A stretch of 64,000 bases of DNA from JAZDRH01 sp047470865 (GCF_047470865.1 NZ_JAZDRH010000014.1:15719-79718); one strand, 5' to 3'; shown: positions 9,746-19,725, numbered from the stretch's first letter. Program-made: numbers and translations. The notes: generated by a model not told the origin, from the letters alone.

Positions 9746-9985
9746 ATGAATTTAGTGGAAGATAAACTATTAGATGCCAGCGGCTTGTTTTGTCCTGAGC
9801 CTGTCATGCTGCTGCATAATGCAGTGCGTGAGCTACACGCTGGACAATTATTAAAGGTAGTAGCTACGGATCCCTCAACGCAACGTGATATTCCAAAGTT
9901 TTGTACTTTTCTAGGGCATGAACTCATCACTCAGCAAGTGCAAGAGGGGCAGTACAGCTATTGGATTCGTAAAAAACAGGCTTAG
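9746..9985 (+). CDS. tusA: Sulfurtransferase TusA family protein
   Basis: A 79-residue TusA/SirA-fold protein that carries persulfide sulfur, in E. coli from IscS towards tRNA 2-thiouridine synthesis. It has LLDASGLFCPEPVMLLHNAV with the acceptor Cys of the CPxP motif (near residue 17) and the C-terminal strand YSYWIRKK. A GGAG site lies nine bases before the ATG. It stands 20 bases ahead of nadK and is probably co-transcribed with it. Confidence 0.9.
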   Translation: MNLVEDKLLDASGLFCPEPVMLLHNAVRELHAGQLLKVVATDPSTQRDIPKFCTFLGHELITQQVQEGQYSYWIRKKQA

Positions 9986-10005
9986 AGGTAAGCTCAGAGG
10001 ACGCT

Positions 10006-10896
10006 ATGGAACAATTTCGCAATATAGGCATTATTGGACGTTTAGGCAGTGCTAAAGTGCTGGAAACTATCCGTCGCCTTAAACGCTATTTATTAGGGCG
10101 CCATCTGAATGTGATTTTAGAAGAAAGTATTGCGGAGATGTTACCAGGACATCATTTGCAAACTAGTTCGCGCAAGCTATTAGGTGAAGTCTGTGATTTA
10201 GTTATAGTGGTAGGCGGCGATGGAAGCATGCTGGGTGCAGCGCGCGCTTTGCTTAAAAGCAAAGTACCTGTTTTAGGTATTAATCGGGGTAACTTAGGAT
10301 TTTTAACAGATATTGCACCTAGCCAATTAGAAGAGAAAATTGCTGAAGTGTTATCGGGGCGTTATACCACTGAACAGCGATTTTTATTGGAAACAGAAGT
10401 GCGGCGTAATGGCGTGCCTATTGGTCAGGGTGATGCACTTAACGATGTTGTGCTGCATCCAGGCAAATCGACCCGTATGATTGAGTTTGAGCTATTTATA
10501 GATGGCCAATTTGTGTATAGCTTAAAAGCTGATGGTTTGATTATCTCAACGCCTACAGGGTCTACGGCTTATGCTCTGTCAGCGGGGGGGCCTATTATGC
10601 ATCCAAAGCTAGATGTTATAGGGGTTGTACCTATGTATCCGCATACATTATCAAGTCGTCCTATAGTGGTCAGCGCTGATAGTGAAATGAAAATTATTAT
10701 TTCCTCAGATTTAACCATCTACCCATTGGTATCCTTTGATGGGCAAAATCATATTACCTGTACGCCAGGTGATACCATCCACATTCAACGCAAGCCGCAT
10801 AAGCTGACTTTGATACATCCTTTAGATCATAACTACTATGCAGTGTGTCGCGACAAGCTAGGCTGGGGTAGTCGACTTGGGCAAGGAGAAGACTAA
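10006..10896 (+). CDS. nadK: NAD kinase
   Basis: Phosphorylates NAD to NADP in the cytoplasm. The 296-residue protein has the kinase GGDGSM motif at residues 70-75, NRGNLGFLTDI, the NE/D-type segment DALNDVVLHPGK, PTGSTAYALSAGGPI, and SFDGQNHI near the C-terminus. Length and order match family Pfam NAD_kinase. The stop overlaps the next start (TAATG), so translation of the phosphatase is probably coupled to it. Confidence 0.97.
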   Translation: MEQFRNIGIIGRLGSAKVLETIRRLKRYLLGRHLNVILEESIAEMLPGHHLQTSSRKLLGEVCDLVIVVGGDGSMLGAARALLKSKVPVLGINRGNLGFLTDIAPSQLEEKIAEVLSGRYTTEQRFLLETEVRRNGVPIGQGDALNDVVLHPGKSTRMIEFELFIDGQFVYSLKADGLIISTPTGSTAYALSAGGPIMHPKLDVIGVVPMYPHTLSSRPIVVSADSEMKIIISSDLTIYPLVSFDGQNHITCTPGDTIHIQRKPHKLTLIHPLDHNYYAVCRDKLGWGSRLGQGED

Positions 10897-11873
10897 TGCA
10901 GCTTGACCCATCACGTAGTTATGATGTGATAGGTGATGTGCATGGTTGCGCTTATACACTGGAAAAGCTGCTGGATCAGCTAGGTTACCGCTTGCAACGA
11001 GGGGTATGGCAGCACCCGCAGCGACAAGTGCTATTTTTGGGGGATATTGTAGATCGTGGGCCTAATATACGGCGGGCATTGCATATTGTTTATAACATGG
11101 TGCAGGCAGGGTTGGCTCATTGCATTATGGGCAATCATGAGTTTTATGCTTTGGCTTGGCATACATTAGCGCCAGCAGGGAGTAGTGCTGTTTTTGTGCG
11201 TGAACATAATGCTCGCCATCAGCGGTTAATACAGGAAACCCACGAGCAGTTTTTAGCTTACCCTAAAGAATGGCAGCAGTTTATCGCCTGGTTTGCGGAT
11301 ATGCCGTTGTTTATGGAGCATACACGCTGCCGATTGGTCCACGCCTATTGGGATGACGAACTTATTAAAACCCTAAGATGCCGCTTTCCAGAGGGGCGTG
11401 TTGATCTGGCTTTTTTACAGCAAGCTGCTATCCCTAAAAGTTTTGCCCGTCAAGTATTTAATCGTTTGTTACGTGGTATTAATCTGCCGCTACCTCAAGG
11501 GGTAAGTCTCACCAGTGAAGATGGTTATACCCGCGGCTCATTCCGTAGCAAGTTTTGGCAAGAAGATCAGCCACCCCAGACATACGGCGACGTTGTTTTT
11601 CAGCCAGATGCCTTACCTGAACATGTTGCTCAGCTACCTTTGCCCTCACGTTATAAAGAATTTTTGGCCAGTTATGATAAAACGCAGCCAATGTTGTTTG
11701 TAGGTCACTATTGGCGTCAAGGCCAGCCTCAGGCGTTAACAACTAACGTAGCCTGCTTAGATTATAGTGCAGTACAAGGCGGTAAATTAGTGGCGTATCG
11801 TTTGGATCAGGAAACACAGTTAGATGATAACAAATTTGTCTGGGTTGATGTGGACAGAAAGGACCTTGCATAA
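10896..11873 (+). CDS. Calcineurin-like metallophosphoesterase
   Basis: A 325-residue phosphoesterase, probably a serine/threonine- or nucleotide-phosphatase-type enzyme of the PrpA/ApaH-like superfamily. Metal-binding motifs occur in order: DVHG (about residue 14), GDIVDRG, GNHE and VGHYW. The substrate is not known. It overlaps nadK by one base and is followed without a gap by the rhomboid gene, indicating one operon. The same neighbourhood is found in Pseudomonas. Confidence 0.85.
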   Translation: MQLDPSRSYDVIGDVHGCAYTLEKLLDQLGYRLQRGVWQHPQRQVLFLGDIVDRGPNIRRALHIVYNMVQAGLAHCIMGNHEFYALAWHTLAPAGSSAVFVREHNARHQRLIQETHEQFLAYPKEWQQFIAWFADMPLFMEHTRCRLVHAYWDDELIKTLRCRFPEGRVDLAFLQQAAIPKSFARQVFNRLLRGINLPLPQGVSLTSEDGYTRGSFRSKFWQEDQPPQTYGDVVFQPDALPEHVAQLPLPSRYKEFLASYDKTQPMLFVGHYWRQGQPQALTTNVACLDYSAVQGGKLVAYRLDQETQLDDNKFVWVDVDRKDLA

Positions 11874-12740
11874 ATGACGCTTACTCCACTTTTAAAAGCC
11901 CCACTAGAGATTGACTTGCGTGGCTTACTGAATGTATTGCGCCATGCAGAGATTGAGCATCGTGTGACAGAAGAACAAGGACAGCAAGTATTGTGGGTTG
12001 ATGAAACTAAATTACACACAGCCGCTGTTTTAGCTCAATCCTACTCACAAGGTGACAATTTGCCTGCCACTGAACCTTTGTCGGGTAGCGCTTATTCCAC
12101 CACCTTTGCTTTACGTTGGTGGCTGGCGCCAATAACTTACCTTTTTATTGGGATTAGCATTGTATTAGCTGTTATTACGCAGCTGGGGGAGAACGTCAAT
12201 ACGGTGCAGTGGTTTAGTTTTATCCCTTTCCAGATTGTAGGGCATGAGCTGTCTTTTTCTGCATCTATACCTAGTGCCTTTACGCAAACAGAAATATGGC
12301 GTTGGTTTACCCCTATGTTTTTGCACTTTGGGGTGGCGCACATTGCGATGAACTCCTTATGGATGTTTGAGCTTGGGCGACGTATAGAGCGACAAGTAGG
12401 AAGCTTAAACTTTATGCTATTGGCATTGCTAACAGGTTTTATAGCCAATGCAGCGCAGTTTATTTATGAACCTTCCCCTTTTTTTGGTGGCTTGTCTGGT
12501 TTGATTTATGCGTTATTAGGCTATTGCTGGATTTATAATCGTTTTATTCCCAGTGTTTTTGCCGATTTGCCACGTGCTATTATCGTCATGATGCTAGTAT
12601 GGCTAGTGGTCTGTATGACAGGTATTCTAGGTGCGATGGGACTTGGCAAAATAGCCAATGCAGCCCACCTAGGCGGGTTAATTTCAGGTTGTTTAGCTGG
12701 CGCTTTATTTGGTTGGCTAGCAAAACGACGCTCTTATTAG
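11874..12740 (+). CDS. Rhomboid family intramembrane serine protease
   Basis: A polytopic inner-membrane protease of 288 residues. A cytosolic N-terminal domain (about 1-80) precedes six to seven membrane segments. The catalytic dyad is Ser208 in GGLSGLIYALLGY and His265 in NAAHLGGLISG. The L1-loop/TM2 region HFGVAHIAMNSLWMFELG is typical, including the HxxxN-type motif. It is in an operon with the phosphatase upstream and the YeaC-like gene 16 bases downstream. Confidence 0.9.
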   Translation: MTLTPLLKAPLEIDLRGLLNVLRHAEIEHRVTEEQGQQVLWVDETKLHTAAVLAQSYSQGDNLPATEPLSGSAYSTTFALRWWLAPITYLFIGISIVLAVITQLGENVNTVQWFSFIPFQIVGHELSFSASIPSAFTQTEIWRWFTPMFLHFGVAHIAMNSLWMFELGRRIERQVGSLNFMLLALLTGFIANAAQFIYEPSPFFGGLSGLIYALLGYCWIYNRFIPSVFADLPRAIIVMMLVWLVVCMTGILGAMGLGKIANAAHLGGLISGCLAGALFGWLAKRRSY

Positions 12741-12756
12741 GTATTAGGAATCGGCG

Positions 12757-13029
12757 ATGCAAGATTTTGTAGAATTATTAGCAAATTTAGATGAAAACAC
12801 CTATCAGCAGTTTAAAACGGCACTTGAGCTGAGCAAATGGCCAGATGGACGTCGTTTAACGCAAGAACAAAAAGAAACTGTAATGATGGCAATTATTGCT
12901 TGGGAACAACAAAATCTTCCAGAAGATCAGCGGACAGGCTACATGGGTGGGCAAGAGTGCGGCTCAAAAAGTAAAAAGACAGCATCAGATGATAGCTTAT
13001 TTGCGCCCGCAAAAGGAACATTACATTAA
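12757..13029 (+). CDS. YeaC-family (DUF1315) protein
   Basis: A small 90-residue soluble protein of unknown function. It carries the family pattern FVELLANLDENTYQ, KWPDGRRLTQEQKE, IIAWEQQNLPEDQRTGYM and a short CGS-containing tail. The stop overlaps the next start as TAATG. It is found in this position beside the DUF2797 gene in related genomes. No further function can be read. Confidence 0.8.
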   Translation: MQDFVELLANLDENTYQQFKTALELSKWPDGRRLTQEQKETVMMAIIAWEQQNLPEDQRTGYMGGQECGSKSKKTASDDSLFAPAKGTLH

Positions 13030-13874
13030 TGTTGGAGTTAGCTCGCGGTAGCCTAGAAAAAATGCAGACACAGCTTGCTGATCCTATTGAGTATCAGCTC
13101 GTTTTAGGTGAGCAGCGTATTCAATTAAGTCCGTATTTAGGTAAGCATTTAAAGCTTGAATATTTAAGTAGTATTTTGTGTTGCCATTGCGGGCATAAAA
13201 CCAAAACTAGTTTTGGCCAAGGCTATTGTTGGAATTGTTTTCAGACACTAGCACAATGTGATAGCTGTATGATGGCGCCTGAACGTTGTCATTATGAACA
13301 AGGTACTTGCCGTGAACCGAGCTGGGCTGAGCAATTTTGTATGTCAGACCACATTGTTTATTTGGCTAACTCCTCAGCGTTAAAAGTAGGCATCACACGT
13401 GCTACTCAAATTCCAACACGCTGGATAGATCAAGGTGCTACACAAGGTTTGCCTATTTTTCGTGTAGCGACTAGACAGCAATCAGGCCTAATTGAGGATG
13501 CCTTGCGTGAGCATGTTAGTGATCGAACAAATTGGCGTGCTATGCTAAAAAATGATGCAAAGCAGCTGGATATGGCCGCTCAGCGTGATCAGTTATTAAG
13601 CCGCTGTGAAGCTAGTATTTATCAATTACAACAGCGCTTTGGATTACAAGCGATTCAGCCGTTTGAACAACGGGAGAGCTTGTTTTTACAATATCCTGTA
13701 CTGGAATATCCGGTAAAGATTAGTAGTTTTAATCTTGATAAAAACCCTATTGTCGAGGGTATATTATTAGGCATAAAAGGCCAGTATCTTATTTTCGATA
13801 CAGGCGTTATTAATATTCGTAAATATACTGCTTATCAAATGGTGTTAAGCGTAAACGACACCACATTGTTTTAA
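13029..13874 (+). CDS. DUF2797 zinc-cluster protein
   Basis: A 281-residue protein of unknown function. It has an N-terminal cysteine-rich module (CCHCGHKTK, YCWNCFQTLAQCDSC, then CHYEQGTCREP) that probably binds zinc. A segment like the GIY-YIG fold follows (IVYLANSSALKVGITR, then RWIDQGATQGLPIF). The family is sometimes proposed to act on nucleic acid, but this is not established. It is translationally coupled to the YeaC-like gene and stands 14 bases before pepN. Confidence 0.8.
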   Translation: MLELARGSLEKMQTQLADPIEYQLVLGEQRIQLSPYLGKHLKLEYLSSILCCHCGHKTKTSFGQGYCWNCFQTLAQCDSCMMAPERCHYEQGTCREPSWAEQFCMSDHIVYLANSSALKVGITRATQIPTRWIDQGATQGLPIFRVATRQQSGLIEDALREHVSDRTNWRAMLKNDAKQLDMAAQRDQLLSRCEASIYQLQQRFGLQAIQPFEQRESLFLQYPVLEYPVKISSFNLDKNPIVEGILLGIKGQYLIFDTGVINIRKYTAYQMVLSVNDTTLF

Positions 13875-13888
13875 GGATGGGTTACTAA

Positions 13889-16543
13889 ATGCGCACAGAT
13901 CAACCAAAAACAATACGTTTGAGCGATTACCAAGCGCCTGACTATTTAATTAAAGAAACCCATCTTACCTTTGACTTGCATGAAGACTATGCGCTTGTAC
14001 ATGCTCAATTGATAATGCAACGTAACCCTGAATTAGATGCACAACTGCCAGTATTAACCTTGGTTGGGCAAGAGTTAGTACTGGAGCGTATTGCATTAAA
14101 TGATCAAGAGCTAACGGCGAATGATTATCAGCTCACAGAAACAGATATTAGCTTACAGCCAACAACGGCTGAATTTACCATTGATTCTACAGTACGTATT
14201 GAACCGCAAAATAACACAGCATTAGAAGGCTTGTACAAGTCTGGCAAGATGTTTTGTACCCAATGCGAGGCTGAGGGTTTTCGTAAAATTACGTACTACT
14301 TAGATCGCCCAGATGTGATGAGCCGCTTTACGACGACTATTACTGCAGAACAACAAGGCTACCCTGTGCTGTTATCCAATGGTAATTTGGTTGCTAGCGG
14401 TGAGGAAGGCGAGCGCCATTGGACTACATGGCAAGATCCCTTTCCAAAACCGGCGTATTTGTTTGCGTTAGTTGCCGGTGATCTATGGTGTGTTGAAGAT
14501 AAGTTTACCACTATGAGTCAGCGTGAGGTTACCTTGCGCATCTTTGTTGAGCCTGAAAATATTGATAAATGTCAGCATGCGATGAACAGCCTGAAAAAGT
14601 CCATGCGTTGGGATGAACAAGTCTATGGTCGTGAATATGACTTAGATATTTTTATGATAGTGGCGGTTAATGACTTTAATATGGGGGCTATGGAAAACAA
14701 AGGCTTGAATATTTTTAACTCAAGCTGTGTGTTAGCTAAAGCGCAAACTGCAACAGACACTGCGTTTCAGCGTGTAGAAGGGGTGGTAGCGCATGAATAC
14801 TTTCATAATTGGTCAGGTAACCGTGTCACGTGCCGTGATTGGTTTCAGTTATCATTAAAAGAAGGCTTTACGGTTTTCCGTGACAGCGAATTCTCCGCCG
14901 ATATGAACTCACGCCCAGTGAAGCGCATGGAAGATGTCGCTTTCTTACGTACTCACCAATATGCCGAAGATGCAGGCCCTATGGCGCACCCTGTGCGACC
15001 TGCTGAATACATGGAGATTTCCAACTTCTATACCGTCACCATTTATGAGAAAGGTGCTGAAGTAGTACGCATGATACATACGTTATTAGGCGCTGAAAAT
15101 TTCCGTAAAGGCTCTGATCTTTATTTTCAGCGACATGATGGGCAGGCCGTAACCTGTGATGACTTTGTCGCAGCTATGCAGGACGCGAGCGGTATCGATC
15201 TTACTCAATTTAAACGTTGGTATAGCCAAGCAGGTACTCCGCGTTTACAGGTGACAGATGAGTATGATGCGGCTAGCCAAACCTATAAACTGCATTTTGA
15301 GCAAAGTTGCCCAGCCACACCCAATCAAACAGAAAAGCAGCCTTTGGTTATTCCAGTGAAGATGGGGTTGGTCGGTGGTTGTGGTTTAGATATGCCGATT
15401 CAATTGGCGGATGAAGTAAATGCGCAAGGTACAGAGCGTGTCTTTGCTATCACCCAGGCAGAACAAACGCTGACCTTTAGTAACGTACCTCAGCAGCCAA
15501 TACCTTCATTGCTACGTGGTTATTCAGCGCCAGTCATCTTGCAGTATAACTATAGCCGCGATCAACTGATGTTCTTGATGGCAAACGATAACGATAGTTT
15601 TAATCGTTGGGAGGCTGGTCAACAGCTGGCGCTGGCGGTACTCAAAGAGGTGACTGAGCAAATCATCAATAACCAAGAAGTACAGATTGATGGTCGGTTA
15701 ATCAAAGCGTTATCTGCCGTTTTAGCGGATTCACGCTTAGATCAAGCCGTTGTTGCACAGATGTTTACGTTGCCAAGTGAAGCCTATGTTATCGAGCAAA
15801 TCCCAGAAGCTGATGCGGGTGCTATTTGTAAAGCCTGTGATTTAGTACGTAAGCATATTGCCACTAGCTTTTATGAAGAGTTCCATGAACTTTACTTAGA
15901 ACTAAGCACTATCTCTGCTCAAACACCTTATATTGCCGAGGCGGAGCATTTCGCCCGTCGTAGCCTGCAAAACATAGCGTTAAAATATGCCATGTTAACA
16001 GGCAGTGAAGACATGGAAGATTTATGCCTTCAACAGTTTGAAACAGCAGATAATATGACTGAACGCTTAGCTGCCTTGTCGTATTTAGTCAATGGCTTAT
16101 CGCGTGCTAAGTCAGATGCGGTATTGGCGAGTTTTTCAAAAGAATTTGCACATGATTCTTTGGTGATGGATCTATGGTTTAGCGTACAGGCAAGCTCACC
16201 TAAAGCTGGCGATTTAGAGCATTTACGTGCATTAATGGCGCATGATTTGTTTAGCCTAAAAAATCCTAATAAAGTTCGTGCTGTAATAGGCGCGTTTGCT
16301 AACCAAAATTTGTTACACTTCCATGACGATAATGGTAGTGGTTATGCTTTCTTAGCTGATCAAGTGATAGCCCTAGATAGCTTAAACCCACAGATAGCAG
16401 CGCGGATGCTAACACCATTAACACGTTGGCGTCGTTTTAAACCACACAGCCAAGCCTTAATGCGTGCTCAATTAGAGCGTATTAAAGCAAAAGCACAGCT
16501 TTCTGCTGATGTGTTTGAAGTTATTAGCAAAACGCTTGCTTAG
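13889..16543 (+). CDS. pepN: Aminopeptidase N (M1 family)
   Basis: Zinc metallopeptidase that removes N-terminal residues from peptides in the cytoplasm. At 884 residues it is close to E. coli PepN. It shows the substrate-recognition motif GAMEN at 266-270, the zinc site HEYFH at 302-306 with the third ligand Glu325 in LKEGFTVFRD, and the catalytic Tyr region NFYTVTIYEKGAEVVRM. The C-terminal helical domain is complete. AAGGATGG lies before the ATG. It closes the nadK-pepN series and is followed by a terminator. Confidence 0.97.
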   Translation: MRTDQPKTIRLSDYQAPDYLIKETHLTFDLHEDYALVHAQLIMQRNPELDAQLPVLTLVGQELVLERIALNDQELTANDYQLTETDISLQPTTAEFTIDSTVRIEPQNNTALEGLYKSGKMFCTQCEAEGFRKITYYLDRPDVMSRFTTTITAEQQGYPVLLSNGNLVASGEEGERHWTTWQDPFPKPAYLFALVAGDLWCVEDKFTTMSQREVTLRIFVEPENIDKCQHAMNSLKKSMRWDEQVYGREYDLDIFMIVAVNDFNMGAMENKGLNIFNSSCVLAKAQTATDTAFQRVEGVVAHEYFHNWSGNRVTCRDWFQLSLKEGFTVFRDSEFSADMNSRPVKRMEDVAFLRTHQYAEDAGPMAHPVRPAEYMEISNFYTVTIYEKGAEVVRMIHTLLGAENFRKGSDLYFQRHDGQAVTCDDFVAAMQDASGIDLTQFKRWYSQAGTPRLQVTDEYDAASQTYKLHFEQSCPATPNQTEKQPLVIPVKMGLVGGCGLDMPIQLADEVNAQGTERVFAITQAEQTLTFSNVPQQPIPSLLRGYSAPVILQYNYSRDQLMFLMANDNDSFNRWEAGQQLALAVLKEVTEQIINNQEVQIDGRLIKALSAVLADSRLDQAVVAQMFTLPSEAYVIEQIPEADAGAICKACDLVRKHIATSFYEEFHELYLELSTISAQTPYIAEAEHFARRSLQNIALKYAMLTGSEDMEDLCLQQFETADNMTERLAALSYLVNGLSRAKSDAVLASFSKEFAHDSLVMDLWFSVQASSPKAGDLEHLRALMAHDLFSLKNPNKVRAVIGAFANQNLLHFHDDNGSGYAFLADQVIALDSLNPQIAARMLTPLTRWRRFKPHSQALMRAQLERIKAKAQLSADVFEVISKTLA

Positions 16544-16548
16544 TTCAT

Positions 16549-16578
16549 AAGGCCAGACATAAGCACTCTGGCCTTTTT
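16549..16578 (+). terminator. Terminator after pepN
   Basis: A stem AAGGCCAGA/TCTGGCCTT with a nine- to ten-base loop is followed by TTTCTT, just after the pepN stop. Confidence 0.85.
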
Positions 16579-16632
16579 CTTGTCAGGATGGCACGGTCTC
16601 ATTTAGTAGTTGAGTAAACTTAAGGTAATAAA

Positions 16633-18474
16633 ATGCATGATCAGTTTTTAATGCATGTGCTGTACTTAGGTAGTGGATTTCTGATTTTATTGCTCGTTAT
16701 AGTGTCTTGTCTGAGAAGACAAAAGAAAGCACTAGATTCGTCGTTAAAAAAACTAGAAGAAAAAACACCTGAATTGCCGGTAATGACGTTGAACAAACAA
16801 TTACCAGCGCGTCGAAACTTTAAGCATTATTTAGAGAAAATCGTCGATCAAGCACGTGTGCATAACCAGTCTTTTTCTGTATTTATCATTAGTGTGGCAG
16901 GCACTGAGCTATCGATACAGTTAACCAGTAAAGAGTTTGAGCTTTTTTTAGCTCAAGTTCAGCAACGGATCTTAGACTGTGTTGCAGAAGAACAAGTTGT
17001 ACTTTCTCGTTTGGAAGGGGATGAGTTTGCTTTTGTCTCTATGCAAACAGACTACAAACAACTCTGTGCGCTAGCATCTGGGCTAATTCTTGCTGTTTCC
17101 TCAGCATTTCAAATTAATAAAAAAAATATTCATATTGAATGCAATATAGGCATTGCCTTATGCCCAGATCATGGGCTAACCAGCAAGGATATCATTAATA
17201 GTGCAGGCAGTGCATTGTATAAAGCCGTTGCTATGGGGCTGAATCAGTACTTTATTGCAGGCTACTCCAGTAACCAAATTCAACAGCAAGTGGCGGAATT
17301 TGTCCGTGAAATGCATGTGGCTATTGAGGAAAACCAGTTTTTTCTTGAGTATCAGCCAAAGTTTAATAGCTGGAACGGAGGTGTTTTTAGCTTTGAAGCG
17401 CTAACCCGATGGCAGCACCCAGAACGGGGTATTATTCCACCTATCCAATTTATTCCCACAGCCGAGAAATACGGTGCGATTATCTGTTTAGGGCATTGGA
17501 TTATTAAGCAGGCCTTGATGCAGTTGAAAGCTTGGCATGATCTTGGCTTTAGTGCGATAAAAATGAGCATCAATATTTCTGCCGCCCAATTGCTTGATGC
17601 TAATTTTGTTGCTTACGTGCGCTGGTGCTTAAACCATATAACTGTACCAGCAGACTGTGTGATTTTAGAAGTCACAGAGTCTGTAGCTATGCATGATGTC
17701 GAGCATAGTATTACGACCTTAAATAACCTTGCTAACTTAGGCGTATTATTGGCGATTGATGATTTTGGGACAGGTTATTCAAGCTTATTATATTTGCGTT
17801 ATTTGCCAGCTAATATTTTAAAAATTGATCAAGGCTTTATTGAAAATATTCAGCCTGGATCGCCAGATGCCATGATGGTTGCTTCTATTATTACGTTAGC
17901 GCACACCTTTAATATGTCAGTGGTTGCAGAAGGTGTAGAAACCTTAGAGCAAAAAAGCTTTTTGGAAAACTTAGGCTGTGATTATTTGCAAGGTTACTTA
18001 TTGGGGCGGCCACTGACAGCCGATAAAGCTACAGAAATCCTAATTAATAATGCCCAAATTGATACAGCTGCTAGCAGCTTACAACGCATGCTATTGCGTG
18101 CTACACCAGAGGAAAACTATCAGTTATTCATGCAAACCTTAGAGCAGGCAATTGATGCTGTAGTAGTTATTAATGAAATGAACCAAGTAATTATTTTTAA
18201 TCAAGCCGCTGAAAATTTATGGGGCTATGCAAAGCATGAGATTTTAGCTCAGTCAATGCATCATTTAGTGCCAGAGAGCTTACAACAGGAGTTTGATTCC
18301 TTTGTGTCTGAAAACCGCCATACTACAGCCCAATATCGTGGGCAAAGGCGTACTTTAAAAATTATGCGTAAGGACCGAACTTATAAAGACTGTAGCTTGT
18401 CGTTTTCAAAAGTTATCGTGGGAAAAAGAGTGTTTTATACCGCCTTTATTCGTGAGTATATGCAAAATAGTTGA
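16633..18474 (+). CDS. GGDEF-EAL-PAS cyclic-di-GMP signalling protein
   Basis: A 613-residue membrane-anchored regulator of c-di-GMP. One membrane segment (about 8-27) is followed by a GGDEF domain whose active loop reads EGDEF (RLEGDEFAF). An EAL domain then carries EALTRW, NISAAQL, EVTES, DDFGTGYSSL, KIDQGF and AEGVET, so phosphodiesterase residues look intact. A PAS domain sits at the C-terminus (about 495-610, from ALEQ-like helix to VIFNQAAENLWGY). PAS after EAL is the reverse of the common order. The EGDEF loop may bind GTP without making product. AAGGT lies seven bases before the ATG, and a terminator follows. Confidence 0.88.
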   Translation: MHDQFLMHVLYLGSGFLILLLVIVSCLRRQKKALDSSLKKLEEKTPELPVMTLNKQLPARRNFKHYLEKIVDQARVHNQSFSVFIISVAGTELSIQLTSKEFELFLAQVQQRILDCVAEEQVVLSRLEGDEFAFVSMQTDYKQLCALASGLILAVSSAFQINKKNIHIECNIGIALCPDHGLTSKDIINSAGSALYKAVAMGLNQYFIAGYSSNQIQQQVAEFVREMHVAIEENQFFLEYQPKFNSWNGGVFSFEALTRWQHPERGIIPPIQFIPTAEKYGAIICLGHWIIKQALMQLKAWHDLGFSAIKMSINISAAQLLDANFVAYVRWCLNHITVPADCVILEVTESVAMHDVEHSITTLNNLANLGVLLAIDDFGTGYSSLLYLRYLPANILKIDQGFIENIQPGSPDAMMVASIITLAHTFNMSVVAEGVETLEQKSFLENLGCDYLQGYLLGRPLTADKATEILINNAQIDTAASSLQRMLLRATPEENYQLFMQTLEQAIDAVVVINEMNQVIIFNQAAENLWGYAKHEILAQSMHHLVPESLQQEFDSFVSENRHTTAQYRGQRRTLKIMRKDRTYKDCSLSFSKVIVGKRVFYTAFIREYMQNS

Positions 18475-18485
18475 TATCTAGATGC

Positions 18486-18515
18486 AAAAAAGGGCTATCT
18501 AAGATAGCCCTTTTG
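18486..18515. terminator. Bidirectional terminator between the c-di-GMP gene and the aminotransferase
   Basis: A stem AAAAGGGCTATCT/AGATAGCCCTTTT, with A residues before and T residues after, can end transcription from both convergent genes. Confidence 0.85.
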
Positions 18516-18528
18516 TCTATTAGCGAGT

Positions 18529-19725
18529 TTACAAAACAGCAATAATAGCGTCAGTTACGAGGTCAATATTATTCATATTTAACGCAGCTACACAGATTCG
18601 ACCTGTGTTTACAGCATAAATACCAAATTCCGTACGTAACCGTTCAACTTGATCAGCAGTTAATCCAGAATAAGAAAACATACCACGTTGTTGCATAACA
18701 AAGCTAAAGTCACGTTTAGCGCCTTTCTCTGCGAGTTTTTTTACCATAAGCTCGCGCATGGTACGAATACGCACACGCATTTCTGTGAGTTCTTCCTCCC
18801 ACAGCGCTTTTAATTCAGGATTATTTAGCACATTGCTAACAATACGCGCACCATGAGTAGGAGGGTTGGAGTAATTGGTGCGAATAACACGTTTGACCTG
18901 CGAGAGTACGCGTTTTGCTTCATCAGCATCAGCACATACAATGGATAAAGCACCAACGCGCTCACCATAGTATGAAAAAGACTTAGAAAATGAGCTAGAA
19001 ACAAAAATGCGTAAGCCTGATTCAGCAAATAAGCGAACAGGGGCAGCATCTTCATCAGGGCCTTGGGCAAAACCTTGATAGGCTATGTCCATAAAAGGAA
19101 TAAGTTTACGTGTTTGGCAAATATCTAATACAGTTTGCCAATCGTTAAGCGTTAAATCTGCTCCAGTAGGGTTATGGCAGCACGCATGCAGCACAACAAT
19201 AGTGCCTTCTGGAAGTGCTTTTAGATCAGCGAAAAAACCTTCACGATCAACATTATGCGTATTTTCGTTGTAATAACGGTATTCAACCACTTCAAACCCA
19301 GCATTGGTAAATAATGCGCGGTGGTTTTCCCAGCTAGGGCTGCTAATAGCTACTTTAGCATTAGGTGTTAGTTGCTTTAAAAAATCAGCCCCTGTTTTTA
19401 AACCGCCAGTGCCACCAACAGCTTGCGTGGTGACTATGCGTTTATCCGTAATTAATTGGCTATTGTTACCAAATAGTAACTTTTGCACAGCGCTGTCATA
19501 GGTGTTAATACCATCAATAGGTAAGTAACCGCGTGGGCTATTAGTTTCAGCTAAAGCTTTTTCAGCGGTGGCTACAGCACGAAGTACAGGAATACGACCT
19601 TCTTCGTTGTAATACACACCAACGCCTAAGTTTACTTTATTCGCACGCGAATCAGCGTTATAGGCTTCGTTTAAACCCAAAATTGGGTCGCGGGGCGCCA
19701 TTTCGACGGCAGAGAACAGACTCAT
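18529..19725 (-). CDS. Aspartate/aromatic amino acid aminotransferase (class I)
   Basis: PLP-dependent transaminase of 398 residues. The start SLFSAVEMAPRDPILGLNEAY is that of the AspC/TyrB family. Also present are NLGVGVYYNEEGRIPVL, the PLP phosphate region TQAVGGTGGLKTGADF, HACCHNPTGADLT, and the Schiff-base lysine in SSSFSKSFSYYGERVG. Arg near the C-terminus (INTGRICVAALN-like segment) binds the substrate carboxylate. AspC and TyrB activity cannot be separated from sequence. It is divergent from uvrB, the same pairing as in Pseudomonas. Confidence 0.92.
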   Translation of the reverse strand: MSLFSAVEMAPRDPILGLNEAYNADSRANKVNLGVGVYYNEEGRIPVLRAVATAEKALAETNSPRGYLPIDGINTYDSAVQKLLFGNNSQLITDKRIVTTQAVGGTGGLKTGADFLKQLTPNAKVAISSPSWENHRALFTNAGFEVVEYRYYNENTHNVDREGFFADLKALPEGTIVVLHACCHNPTGADLTLNDWQTVLDICQTRKLIPFMDIAYQGFAQGPDEDAAPVRLFAESGLRIFVSSSFSKSFSYYGERVGALSIVCADADEAKRVLSQVKRVIRTNYSNPPTHGARIVSNVLNNPELKALWEEELTEMRVRIRTMRELMVKKLAEKGAKRDFSFVMQQRGMFSYSGLTADQVERLRTEFGIYAVNTGRICVAALNMNNIDLVTDAIIAVL

